Source: Micavibrio_A sp964539025 (GTDB lineage Bacteria > Pseudomonadota > Alphaproteobacteria > Micavibrionales > Micavibrionaceae). From it: a DNA stretch of 64,000 nt. Location of the stretch: contig CAZIFA010000005.1 of the NCBI GenBank assembly GCA_964539025.1, forward strand, positions 141,802 through 205,801. The letters are read 5' to 3'. A model generated the notes under the pieces. The model saw only the letters and a program-made list of their open reading frames with translations, did not search any database and was not told where the DNA came from. This document shows positions 17,632 through 26,486 of this stretch, piece by piece (the stretch's first letter is position 1; every line of letters starts with the position of its first letter). The position numbers and the translations under genes were made by a program.

Positions 17632-18375
17632 TCAAGCAGTTGGCGGCAAAGGTGTAGGAAGAGCCGGGCGGTAAATACCTGTTGCTATGGATGGCGTTGA
17701 TTTTCTACGTGCAACCTTTTCAAGAAATACCTCAGGCGAAACGAAATTCGTTCCCAAAAAATTATTTATTTGCGAAAAATCAGGAATGTTGCCGTCTTGC
17801 ACAGCCAAAAGAGCTTTGTTTTGAAAGTCGCGTAAAATAGAAATGGCTTCTTCGTCCTCGCAAAGAGGTTGCCAACGGTTCTCGTGCTTGTCTCTTATAT
17901 GCCAGTGTATGAGGCACATTTTTTTCCTGTAGTCGTTCAGGTCTTTAAAGTTCTTGTTGTCGGGATCAAGTTCATGAGTGGTAAGGGACAAAAAGCTCCC
18001 GTCGTTTGGATGATATTCAAAATCCAGCATTTGTTCGTGCCTGCCGGGATCAGTGTATATACTTTGCTTCATTGGCGATCTGGTAGTGATTGTCACTCTT
18101 TGAACGCCGCCAGAGCTCCACATTGTGGAAAGGGTGACGCCTATATCCGCCAGAGGGTCATGCAAGTTGACAAAAGTCATGATGTGTTCGGCTCTGGAGC
18201 AGGCTTTTCTATATCTGTCGCGCCCGGTTAATCCGGACAAGTGTTTCATTCCCCAATCCATATCGGCAAGCGGGACGACCCGATAGGACACTTCTTTATC
18301 GCCGCTCAGTTTAAATGTGCCGCGAAGGGGGCTGTTTTCCAACGTGTCGGCATCGTATTCTGCTAGCTTTGTCAT
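17632..18375 (-). CDS. Hypothetical protein divergent from recA
   Basis: A 247-residue soluble protein with no recognised domain, signal peptide or membrane helix. It contains scattered His, Trp and Cys residues (such as MCLIHWHIRDKHENRW) and a Pro-rich C-terminal tail. AAAGGAGCC lies close to its start (GGAG about seven bases before ATG), supporting translation. It is divergent from recA and shares the region holding the SOS box, so DNA-damage control is possible but not shown. Confidence 0.55.
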   Translation of the reverse strand: MTKLAEYDADTLENSPLRGTFKLSGDKEVSYRVVPLADMDWGMKHLSGLTGRDRYRKACSRAEHIMTFVNLHDPLADIGVTLSTMWSSGGVQRVTITTRSPMKQSIYTDPGRHEQMLDFEYHPNDGSFLSLTTHELDPDNKNFKDLNDYRKKMCLIHWHIRDKHENRWQPLCEDEEAISILRDFQNKALLAVQDGNIPDFSQINNFLGTNFVSPEVFLEKVARRKSTPSIATGIYRPALPTPLPPTA

Positions 18376-18434
18376 ACTGGCTCCTTTGGGAGTTTTTTTT
18401 AAAAGAAATTCATAATTATGTCAAAAAATTATTT

Positions 18435-18449
18435 GTTCTATCTTCGTTC
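18435..18449 (+). promoter_or_regulatory. Alphaproteobacterial SOS (LexA) box of recA
   Basis: GTTC-TATCTTC-GTTC is an exact GTTC-N7-GTTC, the direct-repeat LexA operator of alphaproteobacteria. It lies just upstream of the candidate recA -35 element. Confidence 0.75.
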
Positions 18450-18456
18450 TTTTTGA

Positions 18457-18484
18457 TTGACCATGAGAACAAAGCGTGTACGAT
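18457..18484 (+). promoter_or_regulatory. Candidate recA promoter
   Basis: TTGACC and TACGAT are separated by 16 bases. The SOS box ends eight bases before the -35 element, a position compatible with LexA repression. The transcript would have a leader of roughly 85 bases. Confidence 0.4.
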
Positions 18485-18575
18485 GGTGCGCATAACAACA
18501 CTGTGCGTACCTCTCCCCTATAAGACCCAAGTTCGTTGAAACCCCATTTTAACTATGCAAGAAAAGGATAACCCA

Positions 18576-19739
18576 ATGTCTGCAGTGGCCCAATTCAAGA
18601 AGGACGATTCCATGGATTCCAAGATCAATTCCGGAGACAAGCAAAAAGCGCTCGATGCGGCTCTGAGCCAGATCGAACGCGCGTTCGGCAAAGGCTCCGT
18701 CATGAAATTGAACGGGGAGCAAAAGCTGGATGTCGAGGTGGTATCGACGGGATCGCTCGGCCTCGATATCGGACTTGGCGTTGGCGGGTTGCCGCGCGGA
18801 CGTATCACGGAAATTTACGGGCCCGAATCGTCGGGCAAGACGACATTGGCGCTGCAGGTTATAGCCGAAGCACAAAAACTGGGTGGCACCTGCGCCATCA
18901 TCGACGCCGAACACGCGCTCGACCCCGGATACGCCAAAAAACTCGGCGTTGATTTGGACAATCTTTTGATCTCCCAGCCCGATGCAGGTGAACAGGCGCT
19001 GGAAATTGCCGATACGCTGGTGCGTTCCAATGCCGTAGACGTTCTTGTCATCGACTCGGTCGCGGCTCTTGTGCCACGCGCTGAACTCGAAGGTGAGATG
19101 GGCGATACGCATGTCGGTTTGCAGGCACGTCTTATGTCTCAGGCGCTTCGCAAAATTACAGGTTCGATTTCCAAATCGCGCTGCGTCGTCATCTTCATCA
19201 ACCAGATACGTATGAAGATCGGCGTGATGTTCGGATCCCCCGAAACCACGACGGGCGGCAACGCGCTCAAATTCTACGCTTCCGTCCGCCTCGACATTCG
19301 CCGGATCGGTTCTATCAAAGAGCGTGAGATTGTGGTCGGTAATCAGACGCGGGTGAAGGTTGTTAAAAACAAGATGGCGCCTCCGTTCAGGCAGGTGGAA
19401 TTCGACATCATGTACGGCGAAGGCATTTCGAAAACCGGAGAAATCGTTGACCTTGGAGTCCTGTCAGGCCTCGTGGAAAAATCCGGCGCGTGGTTCTCGG
19501 CCGAAGGCGAGCGGATCGGTCAGGGCCGCGAGAACGCTAAGCAGTACCTGAAAGACAATCCGGCGATGATGGCAACGCTTGAAAAGAAAATCCGTGAGAA
19601 TGCCGGAATGGCGGCGGAAGCGATGCTGGTCGGACCCGATGCGGGTGAGGCGGCAGAAGCTGCGGAAGTTGCCGCCGCTGACGAGGCGCCGGAAGAAAAA
19701 CCGACCGGTAAGTCGAAAAGGCCCGCCGCTAATGCCTAA
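18576..19739 (+). CDS. recA: Recombinase RecA
   Basis: A 387-residue protein with Walker A GPESSGKT at 82-89, Walker B LVIDSVAAL, loop L1 EGEMGDTHVGLQARLMSQALR, and L2 containing FGSPETTTGGNALKF. It coats single-stranded DNA, drives strand exchange and triggers LexA self-cleavage. The start at 18576 is preferred because AAGGA lies eight bases upstream; an ATG at 18555 has no site. The C-terminal tail is long, Ala/Glu-rich and ends in basic residues. An SOS box precedes it and a terminator follows. Confidence 0.97.
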   Translation: MSAVAQFKKDDSMDSKINSGDKQKALDAALSQIERAFGKGSVMKLNGEQKLDVEVVSTGSLGLDIGLGVGGLPRGRITEIYGPESSGKTTLALQVIAEAQKLGGTCAIIDAEHALDPGYAKKLGVDLDNLLISQPDAGEQALEIADTLVRSNAVDVLVIDSVAALVPRAELEGEMGDTHVGLQARLMSQALRKITGSISKSRCVVIFINQIRMKIGVMFGSPETTTGGNALKFYASVRLDIRRIGSIKEREIVVGNQTRVKVVKNKMAPPFRQVEFDIMYGEGISKTGEIVDLGVLSGLVEKSGAWFSAEGERIGQGRENAKQYLKDNPAMMATLEKKIRENAGMAAEAMLVGPDAGEAAEAAEVAAADEAPEEKPTGKSKRPAANA

Positions 19740-19747
19740 TGATACTT

Positions 19748-19791
19748 CCATCGCCTCGACGCTTGCATTGGCAAGCGGGTGACGGCGATGG
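19748..19791 (+). other. Stem-loop in the recA 3' region
   Basis: CCATCGCC (19748-19755) pairs with GGCGATGG (19784-19791), and inside it GCTTGC pairs with GCAAGC around a four-base loop. It begins ten bases after the recA stop. Without a T-run, it may protect the transcript end ahead of the true terminator. Confidence 0.55.
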
Positions 19792-19832
19792 AATCAAAGA
19801 ATATGGTAGTTACACGCCATCCGTTTTCTTTA

Positions 19833-19866
19833 AAAATCTCCCGCCGCAAGCGGGGGATTTTTTGCC
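19833..19866 (+). terminator. Rho-independent terminator of recA
   Basis: AAAAATCTCCCGC and GCGGGGGATTTTTT form a long stem around CGCAA, ending in a T-run. Confidence 0.8.
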
Positions 19867-19901
19867 TGCGGTCTTACCACGAATAGACACATATACTAAG
19901 T

Positions 19902-20000
19902 CGTCATCCCGACCGGACCCCGGCGAAAGCCGGGGATAGTGGAGGGATCCATGTACTTTCGATAGAGGCCAAAGATCCCTCGGCTACGCTCGGGATGACA
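19902..20000. repeat. GTCATCC/GGATGAC palindromic repeat
   Basis: Begins CGTCATCCCGACC and ends CGCTCGGGATGACA, with a nested CCCCGGC/GCCGGGG hairpin in the left half and GGATCC/GGATC units. It lies in the recA-smpB convergent gap. Confidence 0.8.
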
Positions 20001-20054
20001 GGTGAGGGAAAATGGGATGATGGCATTGGATGAGCGGGGCGAAAGGAAAGATGG

Positions 20055-20085
20055 TAAAAGAAAAAGCCGGAAGTTTCCGGCCTTT
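20055..20085 (-). terminator. Rho-independent terminator after the 61-residue gene
   Basis: On the minus strand GCCGGAA-AC-TTCCGGC is followed by TTTTTCTTTTA. It lies about ten bases beyond the stop of the small minus-strand gene and would end that transcript and perhaps that of smpB. Confidence 0.75.
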
Positions 20086-20091
20086 GGGTTG

Positions 20092-20277
20092 CTATTCGAA
20101 TGCTTGCGGGTGAAGTCTAACGACCATTCCAGTTTTTTGCGGTTCGGTATCCTCAGGGCGCTGCGAATAATTAAAGCGTGTATCGCCTGCAAGCGGGGGT
20201 GATAGACGTTCAGTGATACGCGCGGCTTGTGCCATCATGTGTCTGATCTCATCCGGTGAGCGGCCATAGGTTTTCAT
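20092..20277 (-). CDS. Small hypothetical protein downstream of smpB
   Basis: A 61-residue soluble protein with no recognised family, rich in Arg, Pro and Gln, without membrane or Cys motifs. The ribosome site is weak (GGGG about 14 bases before the ATG). The terminator directly after its stop is the main support that it is a genuine gene at the end of the dapA-smpB transcript. It could be a chance frame. Confidence 0.45.
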   Translation of the reverse strand: MKTYGRSPDEIRHMMAQAARITERLSPPLAGDTRFNYSQRPEDTEPQKTGMVVRLHPQAFE

Positions 20278-20366
20278 GTATGATATTTTGCCCCTTTAAC
20301 TTTTTACGTTCTTGTTTGGGGTAAGCTTATATAAAGAGAAATGAAAAACGCAAATTGTTTGGAAAG

Positions 20367-20864
20367 TTATTCACGTTCATTTCGAAGGGTGCGGGCTTTC
20401 TCGCGGTTCCAGTCACGTTCCTTGATAGTTTCGCGCTTGTCGTATTCTTTTTTACCCTTGGCGAGCGCGATCTCCAGCTTGGCCAAGCCTTTGGCATTAA
20501 AATAAATCCGGGTGGGGACAATGGTATAACCATCGCGCGTGACCGCGCCCATCAGCCTGTCCCTCTGCCGCGCGTTTAATAAAAGCTTGCGCGGTCGGCG
20601 CGGTGCGTGTTGAAGATGCGGACCAGCCTGCTGATATTCGGGGATGTGGGCGTTGAGCAGCCAGAGTTCGCCCTTTTTCGGCGCGATGTGGGATTCTTGC
20701 AACCCGCACTGGCCGTGGCGCAGGGATTTTACTTCCGTACCCGTGAGCACGATCCCGGCCTCGATCTTTTCTTCCAGAAAATATTCGTAATGCGCCTTGC
20801 GGTTGTCAGAGATTGTGACATCCGTGGAAAGCAGTCCTGATTTTTTCGAGCCTTTCTTAGCCAT
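20367..20864 (-). CDS. smpB: SsrA-binding protein SmpB
   Basis: A 165-residue protein with the SmpB features: NRKAHYEYFLEEKIEAGIVL, LTGTEVKSLRHGQ, the RPRKLLLN segment, and the basic tail with DKRETIKERDWNREKAR. SmpB binds tmRNA and brings it to stalled ribosomes. It lies 68 bases downstream of dapA on the same strand, a frequent alphaproteobacterial order. The tmRNA gene itself is not seen in this window. Confidence 0.95.
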   Translation of the reverse strand: MAKKGSKKSGLLSTDVTISDNRKAHYEYFLEEKIEAGIVLTGTEVKSLRHGQCGLQESHIAPKKGELWLLNAHIPEYQQAGPHLQHAPRRPRKLLLNARQRDRLMGAVTRDGYTIVPTRIYFNAKGLAKLEIALAKGKKEYDKRETIKERDWNREKARTLRNERE

Positions 20865-20932
20865 GAAAGGGTTTTATCGTTAAATGGCTGAAATAGGAAG
20901 ATTTAATATATAGGGAACCCCTCACGCGAAGA

Positions 20933-21832
20933 CTAGGCGACCCGCTGTTTGCTGGCGGCAGGCAATAATCCCGCAGACGCCATCGCCTCATCGACCGCCT
21001 TACGTGCGGCGGCGGACGCTGGGACCAGCGGCAGGCGGATTTCATCCGTGCCAAAACCCAGACGCGAGGCGGCGTATTTCACCGGCGCTGGCGAAGTTTC
21101 GCAGAACAGGGCCTTGATCAGTGGCGCGAGAAGATCACGGCATTCTGACATTGTTTTCTGATCGCCAGAAGTCCATGCGTCCTGCATCTTCGCGCACAAA
21201 GCGGGCGCTACGTTGGAAGCGACGGAAATACAGCCATGGCCGCCTTGCGCCAGAAATCCGGTGGCGGTGTCATCATTGCCCGAGAGTTGGCAGAATTTAT
21301 CGCCGACGCGGCCACGCATCAAAGTGGGGCGGGAAAGATCACCCGTCGCATCCTTGACGCCGACGATGCGGGGAAGCTCAGCGAGGCGCGACATCGTGTC
21401 GATGGACATGTCGATAACCGAGCGGCCCGGAATGTTATAAATCAGGATCGGAATATCCGTGGCGTCGTGCAACGCTTTGTAGTGCGCATACAATCCATCC
21501 TGTGAGGGCTTGTTGTAATAGGGCGTGACAACGAGCGCGGCATCGGCACCGTCTTTTTGCGCGTACTGAGTTAACGAGATAGCTTCTTTGGTGGAATTGG
21601 AACCCGTCCCGGCGATGACCGGGATGCGGTCCTTGGTAATTTCAATGCAGCGTTTGACGATCTGGTGGTGTTCATCGTGCGAGAGGGTCGGGGATTCACC
21701 CGTGGTTCCGCAGGGGACGAGCCCGTCCGTTCCGTTTTCGATCTGCCATTCGACGAGCTTTTCAAACGATTTCCAGTCAACTTCCCCGTTCTGGAAGGGA
21801 GTTATCAACGCCGTAATGGATCCTTTAAACAT
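20933..21832 (-). CDS. dapA: 4-hydroxy-tetrahydrodipicolinate synthase DapA
   Basis: A 299-residue TIM-barrel enzyme with LVPCGTTGESPTLSHDEHHQ near residue 40, the YYNKPSQDGLY motif containing the catalytic Tyr, and IVGVKDATGDLSR with the Schiff-base Lys. It condenses pyruvate with aspartate semialdehyde in lysine and diaminopimelate synthesis. It is divergent from the lytic transglycosylase gene and precedes smpB. The final residues (LLPAASKQRVA) extend a little past the common core. Confidence 0.95.
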   Translation of the reverse strand: MFKGSITALITPFQNGEVDWKSFEKLVEWQIENGTDGLVPCGTTGESPTLSHDEHHQIVKRCIEITKDRIPVIAGTGSNSTKEAISLTQYAQKDGADAALVVTPYYNKPSQDGLYAHYKALHDATDIPILIYNIPGRSVIDMSIDTMSRLAELPRIVGVKDATGDLSRPTLMRGRVGDKFCQLSGNDDTATGFLAQGGHGCISVASNVAPALCAKMQDAWTSGDQKTMSECRDLLAPLIKALFCETSPAPVKYAASRLGFGTDEIRLPLVPASAAARKAVDEAMASAGLLPAASKQRVA

Positions 21833-21908
21833 TTTTCGCTCGTCTGGGTCAGGTGTTTTCGTTTAGACTATAGTGTATAGTTTCTGACAAATACTGGCAA
21901 GGTAGCGA

Positions 21909-23843
21909 ATGCATCTATTCAGGTCGATGGGGATAGCCTGTCTTATCATGACTTTGACCATGGCGTCGGTCATGCCGTCGGTGTTCGCCAAGCAGCAGGA
22001 AGGTTCGCGCAATTTCGCCTCGAAAGAGAGCGGGGAGGCCCATGGCAAAGCCAATATCGGCGGCGGCAGCGCGGCACAGACGTGGCTGCGCTATTACAAA
22101 GGCGAGCAGACCAACGTCAGTTATAAGACCATCACGTCCTTCATCAACGCGCATCCGGAATTTCCGGCAATGGGCAAGTTGCGCGAGGAAGCAGAGAAGG
22201 CGATGCCTTCGGACATAACGGACGATGAGGCGATTGCGTGGTTTTCAAAAAATCCGCCGGAGACGACTTTCGGAATACGAACCTATGCCGCCGCCCTAAG
22301 CAACAAGGGGCAGGGGCAAAAGGCGCATCAGGAGATCAATAACTGGTGGCAGACTTCCGATCTTACGCCCGCCGATCAAAGCAAAGGATATATGGCGTTT
22401 GCCACCGTTCTGGACAGAGGCGCACATGAGGAGCGACTGCGCAGGCTTATATATAAAGGCCAGTACACGAATGCGCGGTCGATGGCCGAAGCGATGGGCA
22501 ACGGATATAAGGCGCTGACCGAGGCGCGGATATCGCTGCGCACAGGCAAGGGCAATGTGAATGCGTATCTGAACCGCGTACCGCAATCGTTACAAAATGA
22601 TGAGGGGCTATTATTCGATAGGCTGCAATATCGCCGCAAGACAGATAATGATTCAGGCGCGATTGAAATCCTTAACAAATCGCCGTCGTCGGACAAAATG
22701 TATGATCCAGAGATGTGGGGCAAGGAACGTGGCATCATGGCGCGCCGCCTGTTCGAGGAAGGCAAGCATTCGCAAGCCTATCGCTTATCAGCCGATCACA
22801 GGATAAAGGACGGGCAGGGTTTTTCGGGCAATGAATGGATGGCCGGATGGCTCGCGCTGGAATATTTGCAAAAGCCGTGGGAAGCGTTCGAACATTTCGA
22901 GAAGTTGTTTCACAATGTTGAAACGCCGATCAGCAAATCGCGCGCTGCGTATTGGGCAGGCCTTGCGAGCGAATTTTTAGGGCATCCGGAAGTGGCGAAG
23001 AAATGGTACGAGGTCGGCGCGAAATACACGACGACTTTTTACGGACAGCTTTCATCATCCAAGTTGGGTGTGCAAGACCGTGTTCAGCCGGTGTCCGTAT
23101 CAGCCGATTCAACAATGAAAAACAGCGCACTGGCGGGCGCAGCAAAATGGTTGAAACAAAACGGCCATAAAGCCGAAGCCGGCATGTTCCTGAGCAAGAT
23201 GATCGAAATTTCCAAGACGCCGGAAGAATTTGCCGCCGTTGCCAGCGTAGCGGATTCCATTTCAATGAAAAATGTCGCGATTAAGGCCGCACAGGAATGC
23301 GAAAAAAAGAATGGCGCGCAGATGGTCGGTTACGCCTTTCCAAAAATTGAAAAATACATGAACGATGTCGATGTCGAATGGGCGTTGGTCCATGCGCTCG
23401 TCCGACAGGAATCGCGCTATGACACGGAGGCCGTGAGTTCGGCAGGAGCGCGCGGTTTGATGCAACTCATGCCCGGCACCGCCAAGGAAGTCGCCAAGAA
23501 GGCAGGGCTTTCACATCAAACGGCGTGGCTAACTTCCAAGCCAGCGCATAATGTCACGCTCGGCACGCGTTATCTTGAAAAACTGCTCAACCGCTATGAC
23601 GGAAATTATGCGATGGCGCTTGCCGCCTATAACGCCGGACCGGGGCGTGTCGATAAATGGATCAATGAGATCGGCGATCCGCGCAATCCGAAAATCGACC
23701 TAGTGAACTGGATAGAAATGATCCCGATCTATGAAACGCGCAATTACGTGCAGCGTGTTCTGGAAGGCGTCAATGTTTACCGTCAGACGTTGGCGCACAA
23801 CAAGGGCCACTCCACCAGAGGTGTCACTCTCGCGGCGCAATAA
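21909..23843 (+). CDS. slt: Soluble lytic murein transglycosylase
   Basis: A 644-residue exported protein with a signal peptide (cleavage near VFA-KQ), a long helical superhelix of TPR-like hairpins (about 50-460) and a C-terminal SLT domain. The catalytic Glu is E501 in ALVRQESRYD, followed by SAGARGLMQLMPGTAK and AAYNAGPGRVDKW. It cleaves glycan strands to 1,6-anhydro-muropeptides in the periplasm. Divergence from dapA-smpB is a common alphaproteobacterial neighbourhood. Confidence 0.92.
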   Translation: MHLFRSMGIACLIMTLTMASVMPSVFAKQQEGSRNFASKESGEAHGKANIGGGSAAQTWLRYYKGEQTNVSYKTITSFINAHPEFPAMGKLREEAEKAMPSDITDDEAIAWFSKNPPETTFGIRTYAAALSNKGQGQKAHQEINNWWQTSDLTPADQSKGYMAFATVLDRGAHEERLRRLIYKGQYTNARSMAEAMGNGYKALTEARISLRTGKGNVNAYLNRVPQSLQNDEGLLFDRLQYRRKTDNDSGAIEILNKSPSSDKMYDPEMWGKERGIMARRLFEEGKHSQAYRLSADHRIKDGQGFSGNEWMAGWLALEYLQKPWEAFEHFEKLFHNVETPISKSRAAYWAGLASEFLGHPEVAKKWYEVGAKYTTTFYGQLSSSKLGVQDRVQPVSVSADSTMKNSALAGAAKWLKQNGHKAEAGMFLSKMIEISKTPEEFAAVASVADSISMKNVAIKAAQECEKKNGAQMVGYAFPKIEKYMNDVDVEWALVHALVRQESRYDTEAVSSAGARGLMQLMPGTAKEVAKKAGLSHQTAWLTSKPAHNVTLGTRYLEKLLNRYDGNYAMALAAYNAGPGRVDKWINEIGDPRNPKIDLVNWIEMIPIYETRNYVQRVLEGVNVYRQTLAHNKGHSTRGVTLAAQ

Positions 23844-23856
23844 GCGTATCGCGTTG

Positions 23857-23880
23857 CATTTTGCAAAAAATTGCAAAATG
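23857..23880. promoter_or_regulatory. Perfect palindrome upstream of the LuxR regulator
   Basis: CATTTTGCAA and TTGCAAAATG are perfect ten-base arms around AAAA, starting 14 bases after the slt stop. There is no T-run after it, so an operator for the regulator 94 bases downstream is as likely as a transcript-end hairpin. Confidence 0.45.
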
Positions 23881-23973
23881 AGAATACTTTCCCTTTGAAA
23901 CAACAGGTTTTTTTTCGGCTGCATTCTTGCAGATGTTTCCTTTGTAATAGTTTTTTTTAAAGGAAGCAGCATC

Positions 23974-24591
23974 ATGCAATCAATCATTATTGCCGATTCA
24001 CATACGTTGTGTCGTGAGGCTTTGTGCGATTATATCCGCCATGCTGACATCGGCTATGTCATCGAAGGGTTTGCGGATTATGAGAGCTTGGTGGAGCGCA
24101 TGAAAGATGCGTGCCCGGATTTGCTGCTGATAGACACCGATCTGCCGGGTTTTGATCCTGAAACCGCAGAGCAGGATTTAATCAAGGAACAATCGAGATA
24201 CAAGATAGGCATGATCGTATCATCGCCCTATGACGAAGCATCTTTCGCGCCTCATATAAAGGGAGTCTTTCCAAAAAGCTTATCCTGTAAAGCCGTTATG
24301 AACGGAATCAGTGATGTTCTTGCCGGGCAGACATTTTTTCCGGCAATGGCGATGCCTTTGTCAGAGGAAATATCGCTCATACGCCGTGGGCCACAGGATT
24401 TCAACCTGACGACGAGAGAAAAAGAAGTCCTAGCTCATTTGGTAAAAGGGGCGAGCAACAAGGATATTGCACGTGCGCTCGATTTGCAGGTCGTGACGAT
24501 CAAGCTGCATGTGCGCGGCATATGCCGCAAGATGAAGGCCGCGAACAGAACGCAGGCTGCCTTGATGGCCAAGGAAAACGGGTGGGGATGA
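23974..24591 (+). CDS. LuxR/NarL-family response regulator
   Basis: A 205-residue protein: a receiver domain (1-120) with probable phosphoacceptor D54 (LLLIDTDLPG) and a C-terminal HTH (about 140-200) with LTTREKEVLAHLVKGASNKDIA and VTIKLHVRGICRKM. The first acidic pair is reduced to A7-D8 instead of two acids. It is followed after one base by the kinase gene, so the two are coupled. A perfect palindrome lies 94 bases upstream and may be its own operator. Confidence 0.85.
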   Translation: MQSIIIADSHTLCREALCDYIRHADIGYVIEGFADYESLVERMKDACPDLLLIDTDLPGFDPETAEQDLIKEQSRYKIGMIVSSPYDEASFAPHIKGVFPKSLSCKAVMNGISDVLAGQTFFPAMAMPLSEEISLIRRGPQDFNLTTREKEVLAHLVKGASNKDIARALDLQVVTIKLHVRGICRKMKAANRTQAALMAKENGWG

Positions 24592-24592
24592 T

Positions 24593-26443
24593 ATGGCTGT
24601 GTCCATCCCTTTACGGCTGCGACGGAACATAATTCTGGCTCTGACCTGTCTTGGTTATATTTTTTGCGTAGGTTTTATTCTAAGCGAAGTGATGAAGACC
24701 GGGCAATGGTTTGGTGTATACGGCGCAAGCATAGAGGATTTCAAGACCAATCTTGTAGTCATATACGTGATGGGAGCGCTTGGCTTTTTGATGATGATCC
24801 TGATGGCGGGGAGCTTTATCAACCTGCGACGTCTGCATAGGTCTGAGAAGAAGGCCTATGACATATTAAGCAAGCAGATGAAGGCCGTGGAATCTTCCAT
24901 CGACGGAATCGCGATTTTGGACGCCGAAGGAAATTACACTTATATGAACAAGGCGCATGCGACTTGTTACGGTTATGACGATCCGTGGGAATTGATCGGG
25001 CGTAACTGGCGTACATTATATTCACATGCTAACGGGGCGAGGTTACAAAAGGAAGTCTTTCCTTTACTGCGGCGCGACGGTTCATGGGCGGGACAAAGCT
25101 ACGGGTTGAAGCACGACAAAACGGAATTTCCACAGGAGATAACACTCAATATGCTAGACGATGGCGGGTTGATCTGCATCGTTCGCGACTTAACCGAGAA
25201 AATAAAGAACGATACATTGATGCATATGATCAAGCTTGCCATAGAGGCGGCGGACGACGGCATTGCGGTTACCGATCAGGATAACAGGCTTTTATTCATG
25301 AATTGCAGTTTTTTGAAGATTCACGGGTATGATCCGCATGACCGGGAAAACTATATCGGCACTGATTGGCGATATCTGTATAACGCAGTCGGGCAAGAAC
25401 AGATAAACAGCGTTGTGTTGCCGACGACGATTCTTAAAGGAACGTGGGCAGGGGCCATTACCGTCATGAAGAAGGATGGAACTCTGTTCTACGGGGATGC
25501 GTCCCTTACAAGACTGCCGAACGGCATGACGCTGGGCGTTATGCGCGATATCAGCGATCGCAAGAAGGCCGAGCTGGAGCGCGAAGAATTGCGCGATCAA
25601 CTTTTTCAATCGCAAAAGATAGAAGCCGTAAGTCGGTTGACGGGCGGCATCGTCAACGATTTCAGTCAGATTTTGCAGACGATATCCATGGCGTCTGATA
25701 TTTTTATATCGGATAGTGCATCGCCAGAAATACGCAAGGAATACGCCGCCATGATTCACAGCAATGCGAAAAAGGCCAATGACCTGGTGGACCAGTTATT
25801 GTCTTTCACACACAAAAAGAACGTCAAGGCCGGTCCGGTCAATATTGCCGACTGTATCATCAAAGGAAAAAGGACGCTGGAAGGGTCTATTCCGCATAAT
25901 ATTCATTACATCGCAGATATAAGGATGGATGAGTCCTGCACGTTTGCAAATCCCGCACAGATAGAAAAAATCATTACCAATCTTTTGCTTAATGCGATTG
26001 ATGCTGTGGGCAGCAAGCAGGGCAAGGTGACTGTTGCGCTCAAGGATACAGATCGCAGTCTGTTCGGTCTTCGCCGCTATATGATCGTTGATGAAGCACC
26101 GGATAAAGTGAAAGCTTCGGCGGTGCGCTATAAAGCAGGGCCCGAAAAGCACTTCTTGATGGCTGGTTTTCTTGTGAAGGGGCGGGATTACATCCAACTC
26201 ACGGTTTCGGATTCCGGGCAGGGCATAACGCCCGATATATTGCCCAATGTGTTCGATCCGTTTTTTACGACCAAACCGCTGGAAAAAGGTGTGGGGCTCG
26301 GTTTGTCCACCGTTCAGAGTGTCGTTACGGGTGGTAGCGGCGCCATCATTATTGAGACTATTCCGGGAGAAGGGACGGATATTCATCTTTTCTTTCCGAA
26401 ACTGGATGCTGTTGCGAGAGGGGCGGTCGCACAGGCGGCATAA
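24593..26443 (+). CDS. PAS sensor histidine-kinase-like protein lacking the H-box histidine
   Basis: A 616-residue protein: two N-terminal membrane helices (about 15-35 and 55-80), two PAS domains (about 95-205 and 215-330), a dimerisation helix and an HATPase domain (about 440-600) with N-box NLLLNAIDA and G-boxes DSGQGI and GVGLGLSTVQS. The H-box reads GGIVNDFSQ where CckA-like kinases have GGVAHDFNN, so N355 replaces the phosphoacceptor His and the following NN is also lost. The ATP site looks intact. It could act as a pseudokinase or phosphatase, or modify a partner in trans; the coupled LuxR regulator is the likely partner. Confidence 0.8.
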   Translation: MAVSIPLRLRRNIILALTCLGYIFCVGFILSEVMKTGQWFGVYGASIEDFKTNLVVIYVMGALGFLMMILMAGSFINLRRLHRSEKKAYDILSKQMKAVESSIDGIAILDAEGNYTYMNKAHATCYGYDDPWELIGRNWRTLYSHANGARLQKEVFPLLRRDGSWAGQSYGLKHDKTEFPQEITLNMLDDGGLICIVRDLTEKIKNDTLMHMIKLAIEAADDGIAVTDQDNRLLFMNCSFLKIHGYDPHDRENYIGTDWRYLYNAVGQEQINSVVLPTTILKGTWAGAITVMKKDGTLFYGDASLTRLPNGMTLGVMRDISDRKKAELEREELRDQLFQSQKIEAVSRLTGGIVNDFSQILQTISMASDIFISDSASPEIRKEYAAMIHSNAKKANDLVDQLLSFTHKKNVKAGPVNIADCIIKGKRTLEGSIPHNIHYIADIRMDESCTFANPAQIEKIITNLLLNAIDAVGSKQGKVTVALKDTDRSLFGLRRYMIVDEAPDKVKASAVRYKAGPEKHFLMAGFLVKGRDYIQLTVSDSGQGITPDILPNVFDPFFTTKPLEKGVGLGLSTVQSVVTGGSGAIIIETIPGEGTDIHLFFPKLDAVARGAVAQAA

Positions 26444-26486
26444 AAATTCAGCCGCGTGCGGGATTGGCTTTTTCCCAGTTTTGGGT

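Noticed and set aside
26247..26486. N-terminal extension of the CCA-adding enzyme
   Set aside because: This stretch overlaps the kinase gene in another frame and has no homology.
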